DNA of 64,000 bases. Origin: Anaerocolumna cellulosilytica (GTDB lineage Bacteria; Bacillota; Clostridia; Lachnospirales; Lachnospiraceae). The translations under genes were made by a program, and so were the position numbers. The stretch covers positions 2,543,501-2,607,500 of the forward strand of contig NZ_AP023367.1 of NCBI RefSeq assembly GCF_014218335.1, written 5' to 3'. This document shows, piece by piece, positions 1-8,960 of this stretch; the first letter of the stretch is position 1, and every line of letters begins with the position of its first letter. A model generated the notes under the pieces. It worked only from the letters and a program-made list of their open reading frames with translations. It had not been told where the DNA came from and did no database searches.

Positions 1-1
1 A

Positions 2-358
2 GTAGAGGCAGTAGTCGATAAAAATGGTTATATAACGTTTAATATCAGTCATTGTTCAGCCTATGTTATTTTACCGGAGAAACCGGATAAAGCAATTGTG
101 GCTTCCCTCATAGAACAGGTACAGGTTCCGGCTACTAAAACCCTTAGTATAGATAAAGCCGTATATATGGGAGTAAAACTTCCCATGGATATAAAACTTC
201 CGGAAATAACTTATATATCGGGTAATCCTATGACAGCAGTCGTTAATAAAAAAGGATTAATAACTCCTAAAAAAGCTGGTGAAGTAACCATTACCACAAG
301 AATCACAATAAACGGAACTACAAAATCCTATAAGACGAAACTTATGATAAAAAAGTAA
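2..358 (+). CDS. C-terminal part of a surface protein with an Ig-like domain (5' end outside window)
   Basis: The reading frame is open from the left edge to a TAA at 356-358, so only the last 118 codons are present. The final stretch (about residues 40-118 of the fragment) is beta-rich, with a pattern GLITPKKAGEVTITTRI that is typical of bacterial Ig-like (Big_2) domains, where a constant phrase precedes Gly-x-Val-x-Ile/Thr strands. The part before it (NGYITFNISHCSAYVI) resembles the ends of repeat modules in clostridial extracellular proteins. The role is probably adhesion or structure at the cell surface; the family is inferred and no enzyme motif is visible. Confidence 0.6.
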   Translation, partial: VEAVVDKNGYITFNISHCSAYVILPEKPDKAIVASLIEQVQVPATKTLSIDKAVYMGVKLPMDIKLPEITYISGNPMTAVVNKKGLITPKKAGEVTITTRITINGTTKSYKTKLMIKK

Positions 359-434
359 AAGGAAGCTTTGTAAAACAAATAGAGGTTCTGGCTGCTTAGG
401 GTGTGTTAGATGCATCATAACTACAAATAACAGT

Positions 435-480
435 GGACTGTTAATCTTTTATGTCAGACGTTACATAGGATTAACAGTCC
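435..480 (+). terminator. long inverted repeat, terminator-like
   Basis: GGACTGTTAATC at 435-446 pairs with GATTAACAGTCC at 469-480, and an inner ATGT/ACAT extends the stem. It sits just after the surface-protein gene. No U-run follows, so it may be a factor-dependent or weak terminator, or an RNA-stabilising hairpin. Confidence 0.45.
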
Positions 481-582
481 TACTGTATTAAAAACTTTAG
501 CCGATTGCAAAACTATTATCTTATGTGACGGATTTGGGTGGAATTACTATATTTAAGCATTTCATTTGAGGAGGAATACAGC

Positions 583-1797
583 ATGAGTAGTACAAAAAAA
601 TACGGTAAATCCCCTAAATTGGATTTACATGTTCAGAATTTTCGAAAGAAAGACCAGACGATAAAAGGTATAACATTAGCAGTAGCATGTATTATAATAA
701 TTGCTGCCGGATTCATAATACCGAATGAGGCAATGCAGAATGGTGAAAAAGGTGTTGTTTATTATAAAGGAAAAGTAATGCAGGTACAGGAAGATACTAC
801 GGTTGTGGATGAAGCGACAGAAGGCGTTAGAAGAGGTAGCCAGAAACTATTGATAAAAATTACAGAAGGACCTGATAAGGGTAAAATTATAGCCTTGGAT
901 AATTATTTAAGTGCACTATACAATATCTATGCAAAGGAAGGGACGAAACTCGTTCTACGTGCTACGATGTACGAAGAAGGTACCAATTATTCCATATATA
1001 ATTATGACAGGACAACGGTTTTATATGGGTTTGTGGTCCTGTTTATTTTAGTTTTATGCGTAATTGGCGGTAAAAAAGGACTGATGGCTTTATTGGGACT
1101 TTTATTTACATTACTGGCAGTAATAAGGATTCTGTTACCTTTATTAATAAAAGGGCACCCGGCTGTACCAATTACCCTTTTATTAATTATAGTAACAACC
1201 ATTATTTCTTTTATTCTTTTAGACGGTATTAACAAAAAGACAATAGCTGCAGCAGCAGGAACGATAGCTGGTGTAGTCGTATCAGGTGGTTTTGCTTATG
1301 TGGCAGGAATGATTGGTCACATCTCCGGTTTTCAGATGGAGGAAGCAGAATCTCTGCTCTTAATTGCCGGAACAGAAGGGATAAAAATCAAAAACCTGTT
1401 GGTATGCGGAGTACTGATAGCATCCCTTGGGGCGGTTATGGATGTGGCTATGAGTATAGCTTCTTCCATTCATGAACTGCAGGAAGTGAATCATACGCTG
1501 AGTAGGGCAGAGCTATTTCATTCCGGTATGAACATTGGAAAAGATGCAATGGGTACAATGGCAAATACTTTAATATTAGCTTTTACCGGTTCTTCGCTTA
1601 ACCTGTTACTAATGATTTATTCTTATGGAATTCCTTACTCACAATTAATAAATACTGATATTATTGCCATTGAAATCATAAAGGGAATCGCCGGAAGCAT
1701 TGGTATTGTACTTACAGTTCCTTTTGTAGCTTTTGTCAGTTCAAGAATTGAAGGTTATAGTATACAGCATCATAATAAAATAGAAGCCGCTTCTTAA
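583..1797 (+). CDS. YibE/F-family membrane protein
   Basis: A 404-residue integral membrane protein of the YibE/F family, whose function is not settled. After a cytoplasmic N-terminus there is one membrane segment (about residues 29-46), an extracytoplasmic beta-rich domain (about 55-145, with YYKGKVMQVQED and a KLLIKITEGPDKGK strand pair), then about seven hydrophobic segments, as is usual for the family. The ATG at 583 is chosen because GAGGAGG lies 8-9 bases upstream; an in-frame GTG at 538 has no ribosome site. It is a monocistronic gene pointing toward the convergent metallophosphoesterase. Confidence 0.85.
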   Translation: MSSTKKYGKSPKLDLHVQNFRKKDQTIKGITLAVACIIIIAAGFIIPNEAMQNGEKGVVYYKGKVMQVQEDTTVVDEATEGVRRGSQKLLIKITEGPDKGKIIALDNYLSALYNIYAKEGTKLVLRATMYEEGTNYSIYNYDRTTVLYGFVVLFILVLCVIGGKKGLMALLGLLFTLLAVIRILLPLLIKGHPAVPITLLLIIVTTIISFILLDGINKKTIAAAAGTIAGVVVSGGFAYVAGMIGHISGFQMEEAESLLLIAGTEGIKIKNLLVCGVLIASLGAVMDVAMSIASSIHELQEVNHTLSRAELFHSGMNIGKDAMGTMANTLILAFTGSSLNLLLMIYSYGIPYSQLINTDIIAIEIIKGIAGSIGIVLTVPFVAFVSSRIEGYSIQHHNKIEAAS

Positions 1798-1812
1798 TTC
1801 AGGCAATACCTT

Positions 1813-2718
1813 CTAAGAAGGAAATTTAAGCATTGCGTATTTTGATATATCTTCCGGACCTCTTACAACCGTTCGGACTACATGAAGGGCACCTGCTTCA
1901 TCGGCTTTGATTCTCCAATCCACCATAAGAATTTTGCCATCCAATATTTCAATACCTGTTAAGCCTTTTGAATGGATACAGCATCCGGTATTAAAATAGG
2001 GAAGTTCTTTTTTCTTTGGAAATCTGGGTCGGTGGGTATGTCCGCAGATTAACATTCTTTTGTGTCTTCGTATCCACTTTTTATAAGCTTTTTCAATTTT
2101 ATGCCGTTTGTACAAATTTTTGGCTGGACTTGCAGGGTTATGAAAGCCTACCACATGTAGATAACGCCAGAAATAGCGAAGCATAATCATAGATATGACC
2201 CAGAGCTGGTCATTCATTAAATCGCCTTGATGACCGTGAACCGCAAAAATTTCCTGGCCGGTTTGTCTATGCTTTAGTACCAAGGCTTCATAAGGAGTAA
2301 TATCATTAAAAAGCGATTGTATTTGCTGGTTAAATTCATCATAGTATTGATAATAGTTTCTTTTCACATAAAATTTATTTCGCAGATAAATATTGTGATT
2401 ACCATATAAGATAATCAGACGATTTTCATTATTAAATTTTTTAAGTTCTAAAAATACGTCACTATGGGCCAGCCTGATGTGCTTAAAGTTAGGATATTCC
2501 CAAAGTTCATCCCCATCCCCTACCTCAACATAAACATAGCCGTTATTATAATAGTAATCCAAAGCATGAATAAATAACTGCTGATTTCTGGCAAATTCAT
2601 CAGACATACTATCATCACCTCTATGACAGTCACTAAAAAAGATGTACTTGGAATTTTTGTCAAAATATTCTACCCGTGCCTTTTTAAAGGCTTGTGTCAA
2701 TCTTTTATCTGTAAACAT
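1813..2718 (-). CDS. metallophosphoesterase
   Basis: A 301-residue calcineurin-like phosphoesterase. The metal-binding motifs appear in order: SDCHRGDD (D-x-H), GDGDELW (GD), GNHN, VHGHQGD and CGHTHRPRF (GHTH). The overall arrangement is like the LpxH/UDP-diacylglucosamine hydrolase branch, but a Gram-positive host has no lipid A, so the substrate is unknown. The ATG at 2718 is used because GATGGGGGTG precedes it; an in-frame GTG 15 bases upstream would overlap that ribosome site. It converges with the YibE/F gene with only 15 bases between stops. Confidence 0.85.
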   Translation of the reverse strand: MFTDKRLTQAFKKARVEYFDKNSKYIFFSDCHRGDDSMSDEFARNQQLFIHALDYYYNNGYVYVEVGDGDELWEYPNFKHIRLAHSDVFLELKKFNNENRLIILYGNHNIYLRNKFYVKRNYYQYYDEFNQQIQSLFNDITPYEALVLKHRQTGQEIFAVHGHQGDLMNDQLWVISMIMLRYFWRYLHVVGFHNPASPAKNLYKRHKIEKAYKKWIRRHKRMLICGHTHRPRFPKKKELPYFNTGCCIHSKGLTGIEILDGKILMVDWRIKADEAGALHVVRTVVRGPEDISKYAMLKFPS

Positions 2719-3089
2719 GGAATTCACCCCCATCTTTCAATATATAAATATTATACAGCTACCAGCAAAGGTTATTCAGGAAATAAATACCATAAAAAAT
2801 TGCATTCATTCATTTTAAAACCAATTGAAGTATTTCATTGGGAATTTGAAAAATGGGTTGAAAAAGATTGTAAAATTTGATAATCTTAATTCGAGCAACA
2901 AAAATAGGACTATAGACCTATTAAAATTACAAAAAACCATATGAAAATATGCTATAATATAACAGCTCTTGATCTTTAATGGTATTCGGTCTTATGCCCT
3001 GTGTCAAGGAAATGGTAGGGGGATAGAGAATTCACAGATACCCAGTATGTGAAAGCAGCAAAAATATTATTATAAGGATATTTAAAGGA
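2719..3089 (+). promoter_or_regulatory. divergent intergenic region with extended -10 promoter
   Basis: This 371-base gap separates the metallophosphoesterase and the radical SAM gene. An extended -10 (TGCTATAAT, 2950-2958) points toward the radical SAM gene, but no good -35 is visible. The transcript would have a leader of about 120 bases with GC-richer blocks near 2975-3050. I could not match this to a known riboswitch. Confidence 0.5.
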
Positions 3090-3962
3090 ATGAAAAGATT
3101 TAAAAAAATTTATATAGAAATAACCAATGCATGTAATTTATCCTGCAGTTTTTGTCCTCAGACCAAACGTCAGGGTGAATTTATGAAGGAAGAATTTTTT
3201 GAACAAATATTAAAACAAATAAAACCTTACACAGATTATATCTATCTTCATGTAAAGGGTGAACCTCTTTTGCACGAGAGGATAGGAGATTTCCTTGCTA
3301 TAGCTGGAAAGAATGGTTTTTATGTAAATATTACAACCAATGGAACTCTTATAAAAAGGGCAACGGAGCACCTGCTGTATAAATCTGCTTTACGGCAGAT
3401 TAACTTTTCTATTCACAGTTTTGGTGGAAAAGAGGGCATAGCTTGCCAAGATTATATAGAGGATATTTTAGAAAGTTCCGATAGGTTGCAAAGGCATATG
3501 GGCACATTTATTTCATACAGGTTTTGGAATCTGAATCAGAACCCAGATACTGAACTTAACTGTAAGAACCGGGCTATGTTAAGAGCAATTGAAGCACATT
3601 ATGGACTGGATTATGAAATAAAACAACAGGTTATACCCGGAAGAGGTCTAAAGATAAAGGATAAGGTTTACATCAATCAAGATTTTGAATTCCGCTGGCC
3701 GGCACTAACCGAAAAAGAAGATGCCGGAATTGGTTTTTGCCATGGGTTAAGAAATCAGGCGGCAATACTCGTGGACGGAACAGTAATTCCCTGTTGTCTC
3801 GATGGCGAAGGAATTATAAATCTTGGTAATTTAAAGGATAACATATTTGGTGAAATAATAGAAAGTAAGAGAGCAAAGACTATATATGACGGTTTTTCAA
3901 AACGTATAGCAGCAGAAGAACTTTGCAAAAAGTGTGGATACCGGCAAAAATTTGGTATGTAG
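3090..3962 (+). CDS. radical SAM / SPASM-like protein
   Basis: A 290-residue radical SAM protein. The cluster motif is near the N-terminus as C15-x3-C19-x2-C22 (ACNLSCSFCPQ), followed by a GEP motif (KGEPLL). The C-terminal part holds FCHGLRNQAAILVDGTVIPC and CKKCG, cysteine spacing like a SPASM auxiliary-cluster domain. Such proteins modify peptides or sugars; the substrate cannot be read here. Its stop is only 13 bases before the UDP-sugar dehydrogenase start, so the two are probably co-transcribed, which hints at a role in sugar or polysaccharide metabolism rather than peptide maturation (inference). Confidence 0.8.
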   Translation: MKRFKKIYIEITNACNLSCSFCPQTKRQGEFMKEEFFEQILKQIKPYTDYIYLHVKGEPLLHERIGDFLAIAGKNGFYVNITTNGTLIKRATEHLLYKSALRQINFSIHSFGGKEGIACQDYIEDILESSDRLQRHMGTFISYRFWNLNQNPDTELNCKNRAMLRAIEAHYGLDYEIKQQVIPGRGLKIKDKVYINQDFEFRWPALTEKEDAGIGFCHGLRNQAAILVDGTVIPCCLDGEGIINLGNLKDNIFGEIIESKRAKTIYDGFSKRIAAEELCKKCGYRQKFGM

Positions 3963-3975
3963 GGAAGGGTGACTC

Positions 3976-5295
3976 ATGAATTTTATACAAAGGATTCAGG
4001 ACAGGAAGGAAAAGATTACGGTAATCGGTTTAGGTTATGTAGGATTGCCTTTAGCTGTTGCATTTGCAAAGAAAGCAGAGGTGATAGGTTTTGATATTAA
4101 CCAGGATAAAGTTTCAAAATTAAAGCTTGGTGTGGATCCTACGCAGGAATTAGGCGATGAAGTAATTCAGGAGACGACAGTAGAATTTACAGATGACATT
4201 AGTCGAATCGGCGAAGGAAAGTTTTTGGTTATTGTTGTACCTACTCCTGTAAATGCTGACAAAACCCCTGATTTGGAACCTGTTATTACTGCTTCAAAAA
4301 TGGTAGGAAAAGAATTAAAAAAGGGTTCCATTGTGGTATATGAATCTACGGTATATCCAGGTGTCACAGAGGATATCTGCATCCCTGTATTGGAAAAAGA
4401 ATCCGGTTTAATATGTGGTGTCGATTTCAAGGTAGGGTATTCACCTGAGCGTATTAATCCCGGTGACAAGGTTCATAAATTAGAAAATATAAGAAAAATT
4501 GTATCCGGTATGGATAGTGAAAGCCTGGATATTATAGCCGGTATATATGAAATGATTGTAGAGGCAGGCGTTCACAAGGTAAGTAGTATAAAAGTAGCTG
4601 AAGCAGCAAAAGTGGCTGAAAATAGCCAAAGAGACATTAATATTGCATTTGTCAATGAGCTTGCTATGGTATTTGACCGGATGGAGATAGATACACGGGA
4701 AGTCATTGAAGCAATGAATAGCAAATGGAATGCATTAGGGTTTTATCCCGGCCTTGTTGGCGGGCATTGTATAGGAGTTGATCCTTATTATTTTATATAT
4801 GAAGCTCAGAAGCTTGGATATCACTCTCAAATTATTTTATCCGGCAGAAAAATAAATGACGGAATGGCAGAATTTGTTGCAGATACTATCATTAAACAAT
4901 TGATTCTTGCGGATAAAAACGTTAAAAGGGCAAAAGTGGCAATCCTTGGAATTACATTCAAAGAAAATTGCTCGGATGTCAGGAACTCTAAAGTAGAGGA
5001 TATTGTTAATTTCTTAAAGGTTTACGGTATACAGCCTGTGATTGTTGATCCTGTTGCGGAGCCGGATACAATCGAAAGAATCTATGGGATAAGACCTCTT
5101 GAAATAGCAGAGGTTAGTGATATGGATTGTGTTGTTTTTACAGTAGGTCATGATGCATTTAAAGGGATTACACTAAAAAATGTAGAGCATATGTTTGATT
5201 CTTGTGAAGGACAGGAGAAAGTATTAATTGATGTAAAAGGAATTTTTGACAGGTATGAAGCAGTGAATGCCGGATTCCGATACTGGCGACTGTAG
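3976..5295 (+). CDS. nucleotide-sugar (UDP-GlcNAc/ManNAc type) 6-dehydrogenase
   Basis: A 439-residue UDP-glucose/GDP-mannose dehydrogenase family enzyme, which oxidises the C6 hydroxyl of a UDP-sugar to a uronic acid using NAD. The N-terminal Rossmann motif is GLGYVGLPLA; the catalytic cysteine is C265 in GGHCIGVDPYYF; the C-terminal NAD/UDP-binding domain carries GITFKENCSDVRNSK. GGHCIGVDPYY is characteristic of the WecC/TviB/WbpA branch acting on N-acetylated UDP-sugars. It follows the radical SAM gene closely and precedes polysaccharide genes, so it probably supplies an aminouronic acid for the polysaccharide (inference). Confidence 0.88.
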   Translation: MNFIQRIQDRKEKITVIGLGYVGLPLAVAFAKKAEVIGFDINQDKVSKLKLGVDPTQELGDEVIQETTVEFTDDISRIGEGKFLVIVVPTPVNADKTPDLEPVITASKMVGKELKKGSIVVYESTVYPGVTEDICIPVLEKESGLICGVDFKVGYSPERINPGDKVHKLENIRKIVSGMDSESLDIIAGIYEMIVEAGVHKVSSIKVAEAAKVAENSQRDINIAFVNELAMVFDRMEIDTREVIEAMNSKWNALGFYPGLVGGHCIGVDPYYFIYEAQKLGYHSQIILSGRKINDGMAEFVADTIIKQLILADKNVKRAKVAILGITFKENCSDVRNSKVEDIVNFLKVYGIQPVIVDPVAEPDTIERIYGIRPLEIAEVSDMDCVVFTVGHDAFKGITLKNVEHMFDSCEGQEKVLIDVKGIFDRYEAVNAGFRYWRL

Positions 5296-5340
5296 AAGCT
5301 ATGTATAGGTTGCAAAAGGAAGAGAATGGTTATTAGGTTA

Positions 5341-5384
5341 ATTCTGATTTATACGTGTGCAAGCGCAAAGCACACAGATGGAAG
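5341..5384 (+). repeat. hairpin-AGATGGGAG leader element, copy 1 (tandem array)
   Basis: GTGTGC, nine loop bases, then GCACAC, followed by AGATGGAAG. This copy has GGAAG where the others have GGGAG, and no start codon follows it directly; it is the first unit of a tandem array leading to the deacetylase gene. Confidence 0.85.
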
Positions 5385-5420
5385 TCAGGTTGAAAAAACG
5401 ATAAGATATTTTTTCAACAT

Positions 5421-5457
5421 CTTGATTTGTATGTGTGCTAGGGCACACAGATGGGAG
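5421..5457 (+). repeat. hairpin-AGATGGGAG leader element, copy 2
   Basis: CTTGATTTGTAT precedes GTGTGC-TAGG-GCACAC and then AGATGGGAG. It is identical in sequence to copy 3, 75 bases downstream. Confidence 0.9.
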
Positions 5458-5495
5458 TTTAGGTTGAAAAAACGATAAGATATTTTTTTCAACAT

Positions 5496-5532
5496 CTTGA
5501 TTTGTATGTGTGCTAGGGCACACAGATGGGAG
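5496..5532 (+). repeat. hairpin-AGATGGGAG leader element, copy 3
   Basis: Identical to copy 2 over the whole 37 bases, with a TAGG loop. The near-identity suggests recent duplication or gene conversion within the array. Confidence 0.9.
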
Positions 5533-5569
5533 TTTAGGTTGAAAAAACGATAAGATATTTTTTCAACAT

Positions 5570-5606
5570 CTTGATTTGCATGTGTGCTAAAGCACACAGA
5601 TGGGAG
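5570..5606 (+). repeat. hairpin-AGATGGGAG leader element, copy 4, supplies RBS
   Basis: GTGTGC-TAAA-GCACAC then AGATGGGAG, ending six bases before the ATG at 5613. The terminal GGGAG is the only ribosome site for the deacetylase gene. A spurious in-frame ATG inside the element at 5571 would add 14 residues; these are element-encoded and not real protein. Confidence 0.9.
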
Positions 5607-5612
5607 TTTAAA

Positions 5613-8600
5613 ATGAATCGTTATAAAAAACGTATTTTACTGAATATAGCTTTCATTGTCATAGCCGGTGGTGCATTGGTCTACTTCCTGTTTTTCTATG
5701 GAAGGGATAAAGAGTCACAGACAGTAAATGGAACACAGACATTATACGACTCTGCGAGTGATATAAAAAAGGCTCTTTTAAGCCTTGAAGACAAAGACGG
5801 AAAAGCGGAAGTTATAGGCAGCATAAATACGTTTGAAAAGGTGGCTGCTCTTACTTTTGACGGAATGCTTACACAGGAGACGGGAGAAAAGCTAATCTCT
5901 CTTCTTAATAAATATGATGTAAAAGCAGTATTTTTCCTGCCTGGTATACCTGCGGCAGAAGATTCTGATATGGTAAGGCTTCTTTCTGAAAGTGGACAAA
6001 CCATAGGCAACTATACCTTATCCGCCAGAAAGTATCTGGAGGAGCTAACAAAAGAAGAACTGGTAGAAGATTTTGTTAAGACAAATCGCATCCTTTTAGA
6101 TATTACGGGAGGGGCTCCAGAAGTGTTAAAAGCCAATGTAACAGAATACACGGATGATTTTCTGTACGCGGCTTACGCAAGTGGTTTAAAACAGGTAGTA
6201 AAAAGTGATTATTATCTGAACTATCAAAGTTTCTCAAATAAAAAGACTGCTTTAGAATTCTTAAAAGGTATCAAAAGAGGTGCCGTTATATCCTTTAAAA
6301 CAGATAGTTCTTTGGATGAATCTGAATATGATAATTCTAAAAAATCAGAAGAAGAAAAACCTGCAATTGATAAGGAGCCAACCATTGAAACCAAGGACAT
6401 GACTCCAGTTAATAAGGATACTGCTTTTTTACAAAATGTTGAATACCTGCTACAGGCTATGGCAGTGGAAAACTATTCTTTTGTAGCAGTTGATGAATTA
6501 AATCTTTATAGGGACATGGATTATACATTCGATTTTACCCAGTTAAGAAACCTGAACAAAGGTAAGCTTGCTAAGGTTTATAAAAATATGAATACCGCTT
6601 TGCCTTCCGTAGCATTGACCTTTCGAGGTATAAGTGATGAAGAGAAAGTTACAAAAATGTTAGGTCTCTTAAAAGAGAAGGATTTAAAGGCAACTTTTTT
6701 TGTGACAGGAGAAGAAATACTTAACTATCCGGAGAGAATTGAAGCAATCATAAAGGATGGGCATCAGGTTGGTAACGGAGGTTTAAGCGGTGCCTCTTTA
6801 GAAGATGCTGCTTTTGAAAAGGCAGTCTTTGAAATATACAAAACAGATGTATTGTTAAAAGATAAATATAATATTAATACCAAGCTTTTTATGCCGGTGT
6901 ATGGAAAATATAATGATAAAGTCAGGGAAGCAGCGTCTGCTTTGGGTTATAAGGTAATTACTTATAGTAAAAATCCGGTTACAGAAGATAGAAGTACGCT
7001 TCATAGTTTATTAATCTATTTTAAGAACGGTTTCCGACAGGGGGATATTCTGTTTTTTAGGTTGGATTATCATAACGATATCGTAAAAGTCGTTACAAAG
7101 ACGTATGAATTACTGGAAAACTCATCAAAAACAGTAGCTTTAGTAAAGGACATGCTTACAAACCCCTTTGTACTTCCTTCATCAAATAGTAAACCGGTTC
7201 CCTCAAAAACAGGAGGTTCTAAAGGCAACGGTGGCAAAAAGCCGGACAAAGAGATTACCATTACACCTAAGCCCGAGGAACCCGTAAAAGAAGAGGATAC
7301 AGATCCCTACCAAGTTGATAAATCTCCGGATAATTATGCAGGGATGAGAAAGCATAATCAGGGAAAAACAGCGGTACAATTAACCAATCTTTACACAACC
7401 CAGCCGGCAGTTTCCTTTGTATTCCGGGATATCTCTAACCGAGAATCTTTGCTAAAGGTATTGAAGGAGCTTGATAGATTAAATGCCAAGGGAACCTTTT
7501 TTGTAACCGGCAAGGAAATCATGAAATACGAAAGTAATATAGATGAAATCGTAAAATACGGACAGGATATCGCCAACGGTGGTTACGGCATGAACTCAAG
7601 CAATCCAAGTTCCCTCAGTTATGAAGAGATTAGTTATGAAATTGATATGGGTGAGAGATATTTAAAGGCTTATCTGGGGGATGCTTACGATGACACCGTT
7701 AATAAGTATTACATGCCTATGTATGCAGATGCCGGCGGCAATGTGTTAGAAGCTGCTAAGGCATTAGGGTATGAAAAGGTTATTACTTATAACAGAAGTA
7801 CCATGACTAAGGCATATCAAAACCTTTCAGCGGAGGAAATTATTAGTAAATACTATTCCAATATGTCTGCACTTTATCGGGGAGATATTGTATACTTTCG
7901 ATTGGATTATTTAACGAATAAAAATCAAATTGAAAAACTAGTATATCAGACGGGGACAAAATTGGTGAAAAATGCAACCTATGATATAGTTTCCGTGGCA
8001 ACTCTGGCTGAGAGTAATTTAGTATATGAAGCAAGATCCAGAACAGATGCAATAGGGGGTAACTTGGTTAAGAAAGCCTATGGTTACCCAGAGAATAACC
8101 TTCTAAAGAAGCTTTTTACACATTATATTGGAAACCCTTTTATTGATTCCAGTGAAGTTCTTCACGGATTGACCGAGGAGGAGATTAAGAGAATAGATAC
8201 TACAGGAAAGATAGATACAAAGGGTGAAAAAGTAATATTTCTTACCTTTGATGACTGGGGCTATGACGATAATATAACTAAGTTACTGAATGTCTTAAAA
8301 AAATACAATGTAGAAGCCAGCTTTTTTGTAAGGGTAGGTAATGAAAAGATGTCCTTTGACAGTGACTTTACAAATCCAAACTTGTTAAGAGCGATTGCAC
8401 TGGAGGGACATGATATAGGAAACCATACATTTCGTCATATGAAGGTAGATATTACCTCCCAGGCGGAAAAGGAACTGTTGCAGCAGGATATATTGACTGC
8501 TCATCAGGAAATGTCTAGATATATCGGAGATACGGGAAATTTAAAATTACTATTTAGACCACCGACTCTGGCTGTAAGTAAATTAGGTCTTGAAACAGTA

Positions 8601-8924
8601 TTTGACAGTGGTTACGATTATATAATAAACGGAGATTTTAGCACCCACGACTATGAGGCAGCCAGTGCAGAAGAACTAATTCACAAACTAAAATACGGTA
8701 TTAATGAGGATGATGCCAGCCAGTGGGTAACAGAGGATACGCCTGAGGAATCTATTTTACGCATTGAATCCGGCAGCATAGTAGTTATGCATATGTCGGA
8801 GGATGCCAGGTATACGCCGGAAGCACTGGATGCAGTTATTCCTTATTATATAAAAAAAGGATATCGCTTTGCTAAATTAAGCGATTACTTAAAGAACGGA
8901 TACGAGCAAGCTTCGGGTAATTAA
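5613..8924 (+). CDS. membrane-anchored protein with four NodB-like domains, only the last with catalytic motifs
   Basis: A 1103-residue polysaccharide deacetylase-family protein, anchored by one N-terminal membrane segment (about residues 8-27) and otherwise outside the cell. Four NodB-like units start near residues 75, 328, 596 and 872. The last has the expected catalytic signature: TFDDW (D880/D881), HTFRH (H938/H942) and RPPT. The first three read TFDG, TFRG and VFRD and have NYTLSARKY, NGGLSGAS and NGGYGMN where the metal-binding His pair should be, so they look non-catalytic and may bind polymer. A Lys/Pro-rich linker lies at about 520-570. The start at 5613 follows the element-borne GGGAG. 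It is followed 27 bases later by the synthase gene, suggesting N-deacetylation of the exported polymer. Confidence 0.88.
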   Translation: MNRYKKRILLNIAFIVIAGGALVYFLFFYGRDKESQTVNGTQTLYDSASDIKKALLSLEDKDGKAEVIGSINTFEKVAALTFDGMLTQETGEKLISLLNKYDVKAVFFLPGIPAAEDSDMVRLLSESGQTIGNYTLSARKYLEELTKEELVEDFVKTNRILLDITGGAPEVLKANVTEYTDDFLYAAYASGLKQVVKSDYYLNYQSFSNKKTALEFLKGIKRGAVISFKTDSSLDESEYDNSKKSEEEKPAIDKEPTIETKDMTPVNKDTAFLQNVEYLLQAMAVENYSFVAVDELNLYRDMDYTFDFTQLRNLNKGKLAKVYKNMNTALPSVALTFRGISDEEKVTKMLGLLKEKDLKATFFVTGEEILNYPERIEAIIKDGHQVGNGGLSGASLEDAAFEKAVFEIYKTDVLLKDKYNINTKLFMPVYGKYNDKVREAASALGYKVITYSKNPVTEDRSTLHSLLIYFKNGFRQGDILFFRLDYHNDIVKVVTKTYELLENSSKTVALVKDMLTNPFVLPSSNSKPVPSKTGGSKGNGGKKPDKEITITPKPEEPVKEEDTDPYQVDKSPDNYAGMRKHNQGKTAVQLTNLYTTQPAVSFVFRDISNRESLLKVLKELDRLNAKGTFFVTGKEIMKYESNIDEIVKYGQDIANGGYGMNSSNPSSLSYEEISYEIDMGERYLKAYLGDAYDDTVNKYYMPMYADAGGNVLEAAKALGYEKVITYNRSTMTKAYQNLSAEEIISKYYSNMSALYRGDIVYFRLDYLTNKNQIEKLVYQTGTKLVKNATYDIVSVATLAESNLVYEARSRTDAIGGNLVKKAYGYPENNLLKKLFTHYIGNPFIDSSEVLHGLTEEEIKRIDTTGKIDTKGEKVIFLTFDDWGYDDNITKLLNVLKKYNVEASFFVRVGNEKMSFDSDFTNPNLLRAIALEGHDIGNHTFRHMKVDITSQAEKELLQQDILTAHQEMSRYIGDTGNLKLLFRPPTLAVSKLGLETVFDSGYDYIINGDFSTHDYEAASAEELIHKLKYGINEDDASQWVTEDTPEESILRIESGSIVVMHMSEDARYTPEALDAVIPYYIKKGYRFAKLSDYLKNGYEQASGN

Positions 8925-8960
8925 AGTTTGGATTAATCATACAAAGGGGCTATGAGAGCT

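Larger units (their letters stand above)
5389..5567 (+). repeat. three A/T-arm hairpins alternating with the leader elements
   Basis: GTTGAAAAAA pairs with TTTTTTCAAC across a loop of about ten bases, at 5389-5418, 5463-5493 and 5538-5567. Each lies between two GTGTGC/GCACAC elements, giving a repeat period of 73-75 bases. A fourth copy with a 3-base loop occurs at 55293-55315. The T-rich 3' arm could act as a weak terminator. Confidence 0.85.

Noticed and set aside
2965-3089. Riboswitch before the radical SAM gene
   Set aside because: GC-richer blocks are present, but no known class consensus and no convincing terminator or stem.
5338-5597. Minus-strand repeated frames with CPSTHTNQDVEK-type peptides
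   Set aside because: They are translations of the tandem leader elements; no ribosome site, and the repetition follows the DNA repeat.
5341-5606. CRISPR array
   Set aside because: Period of about 74 bases with near-identical 'spacers', palindromic subunits and a ribosome site next to a gene; no cas genes.
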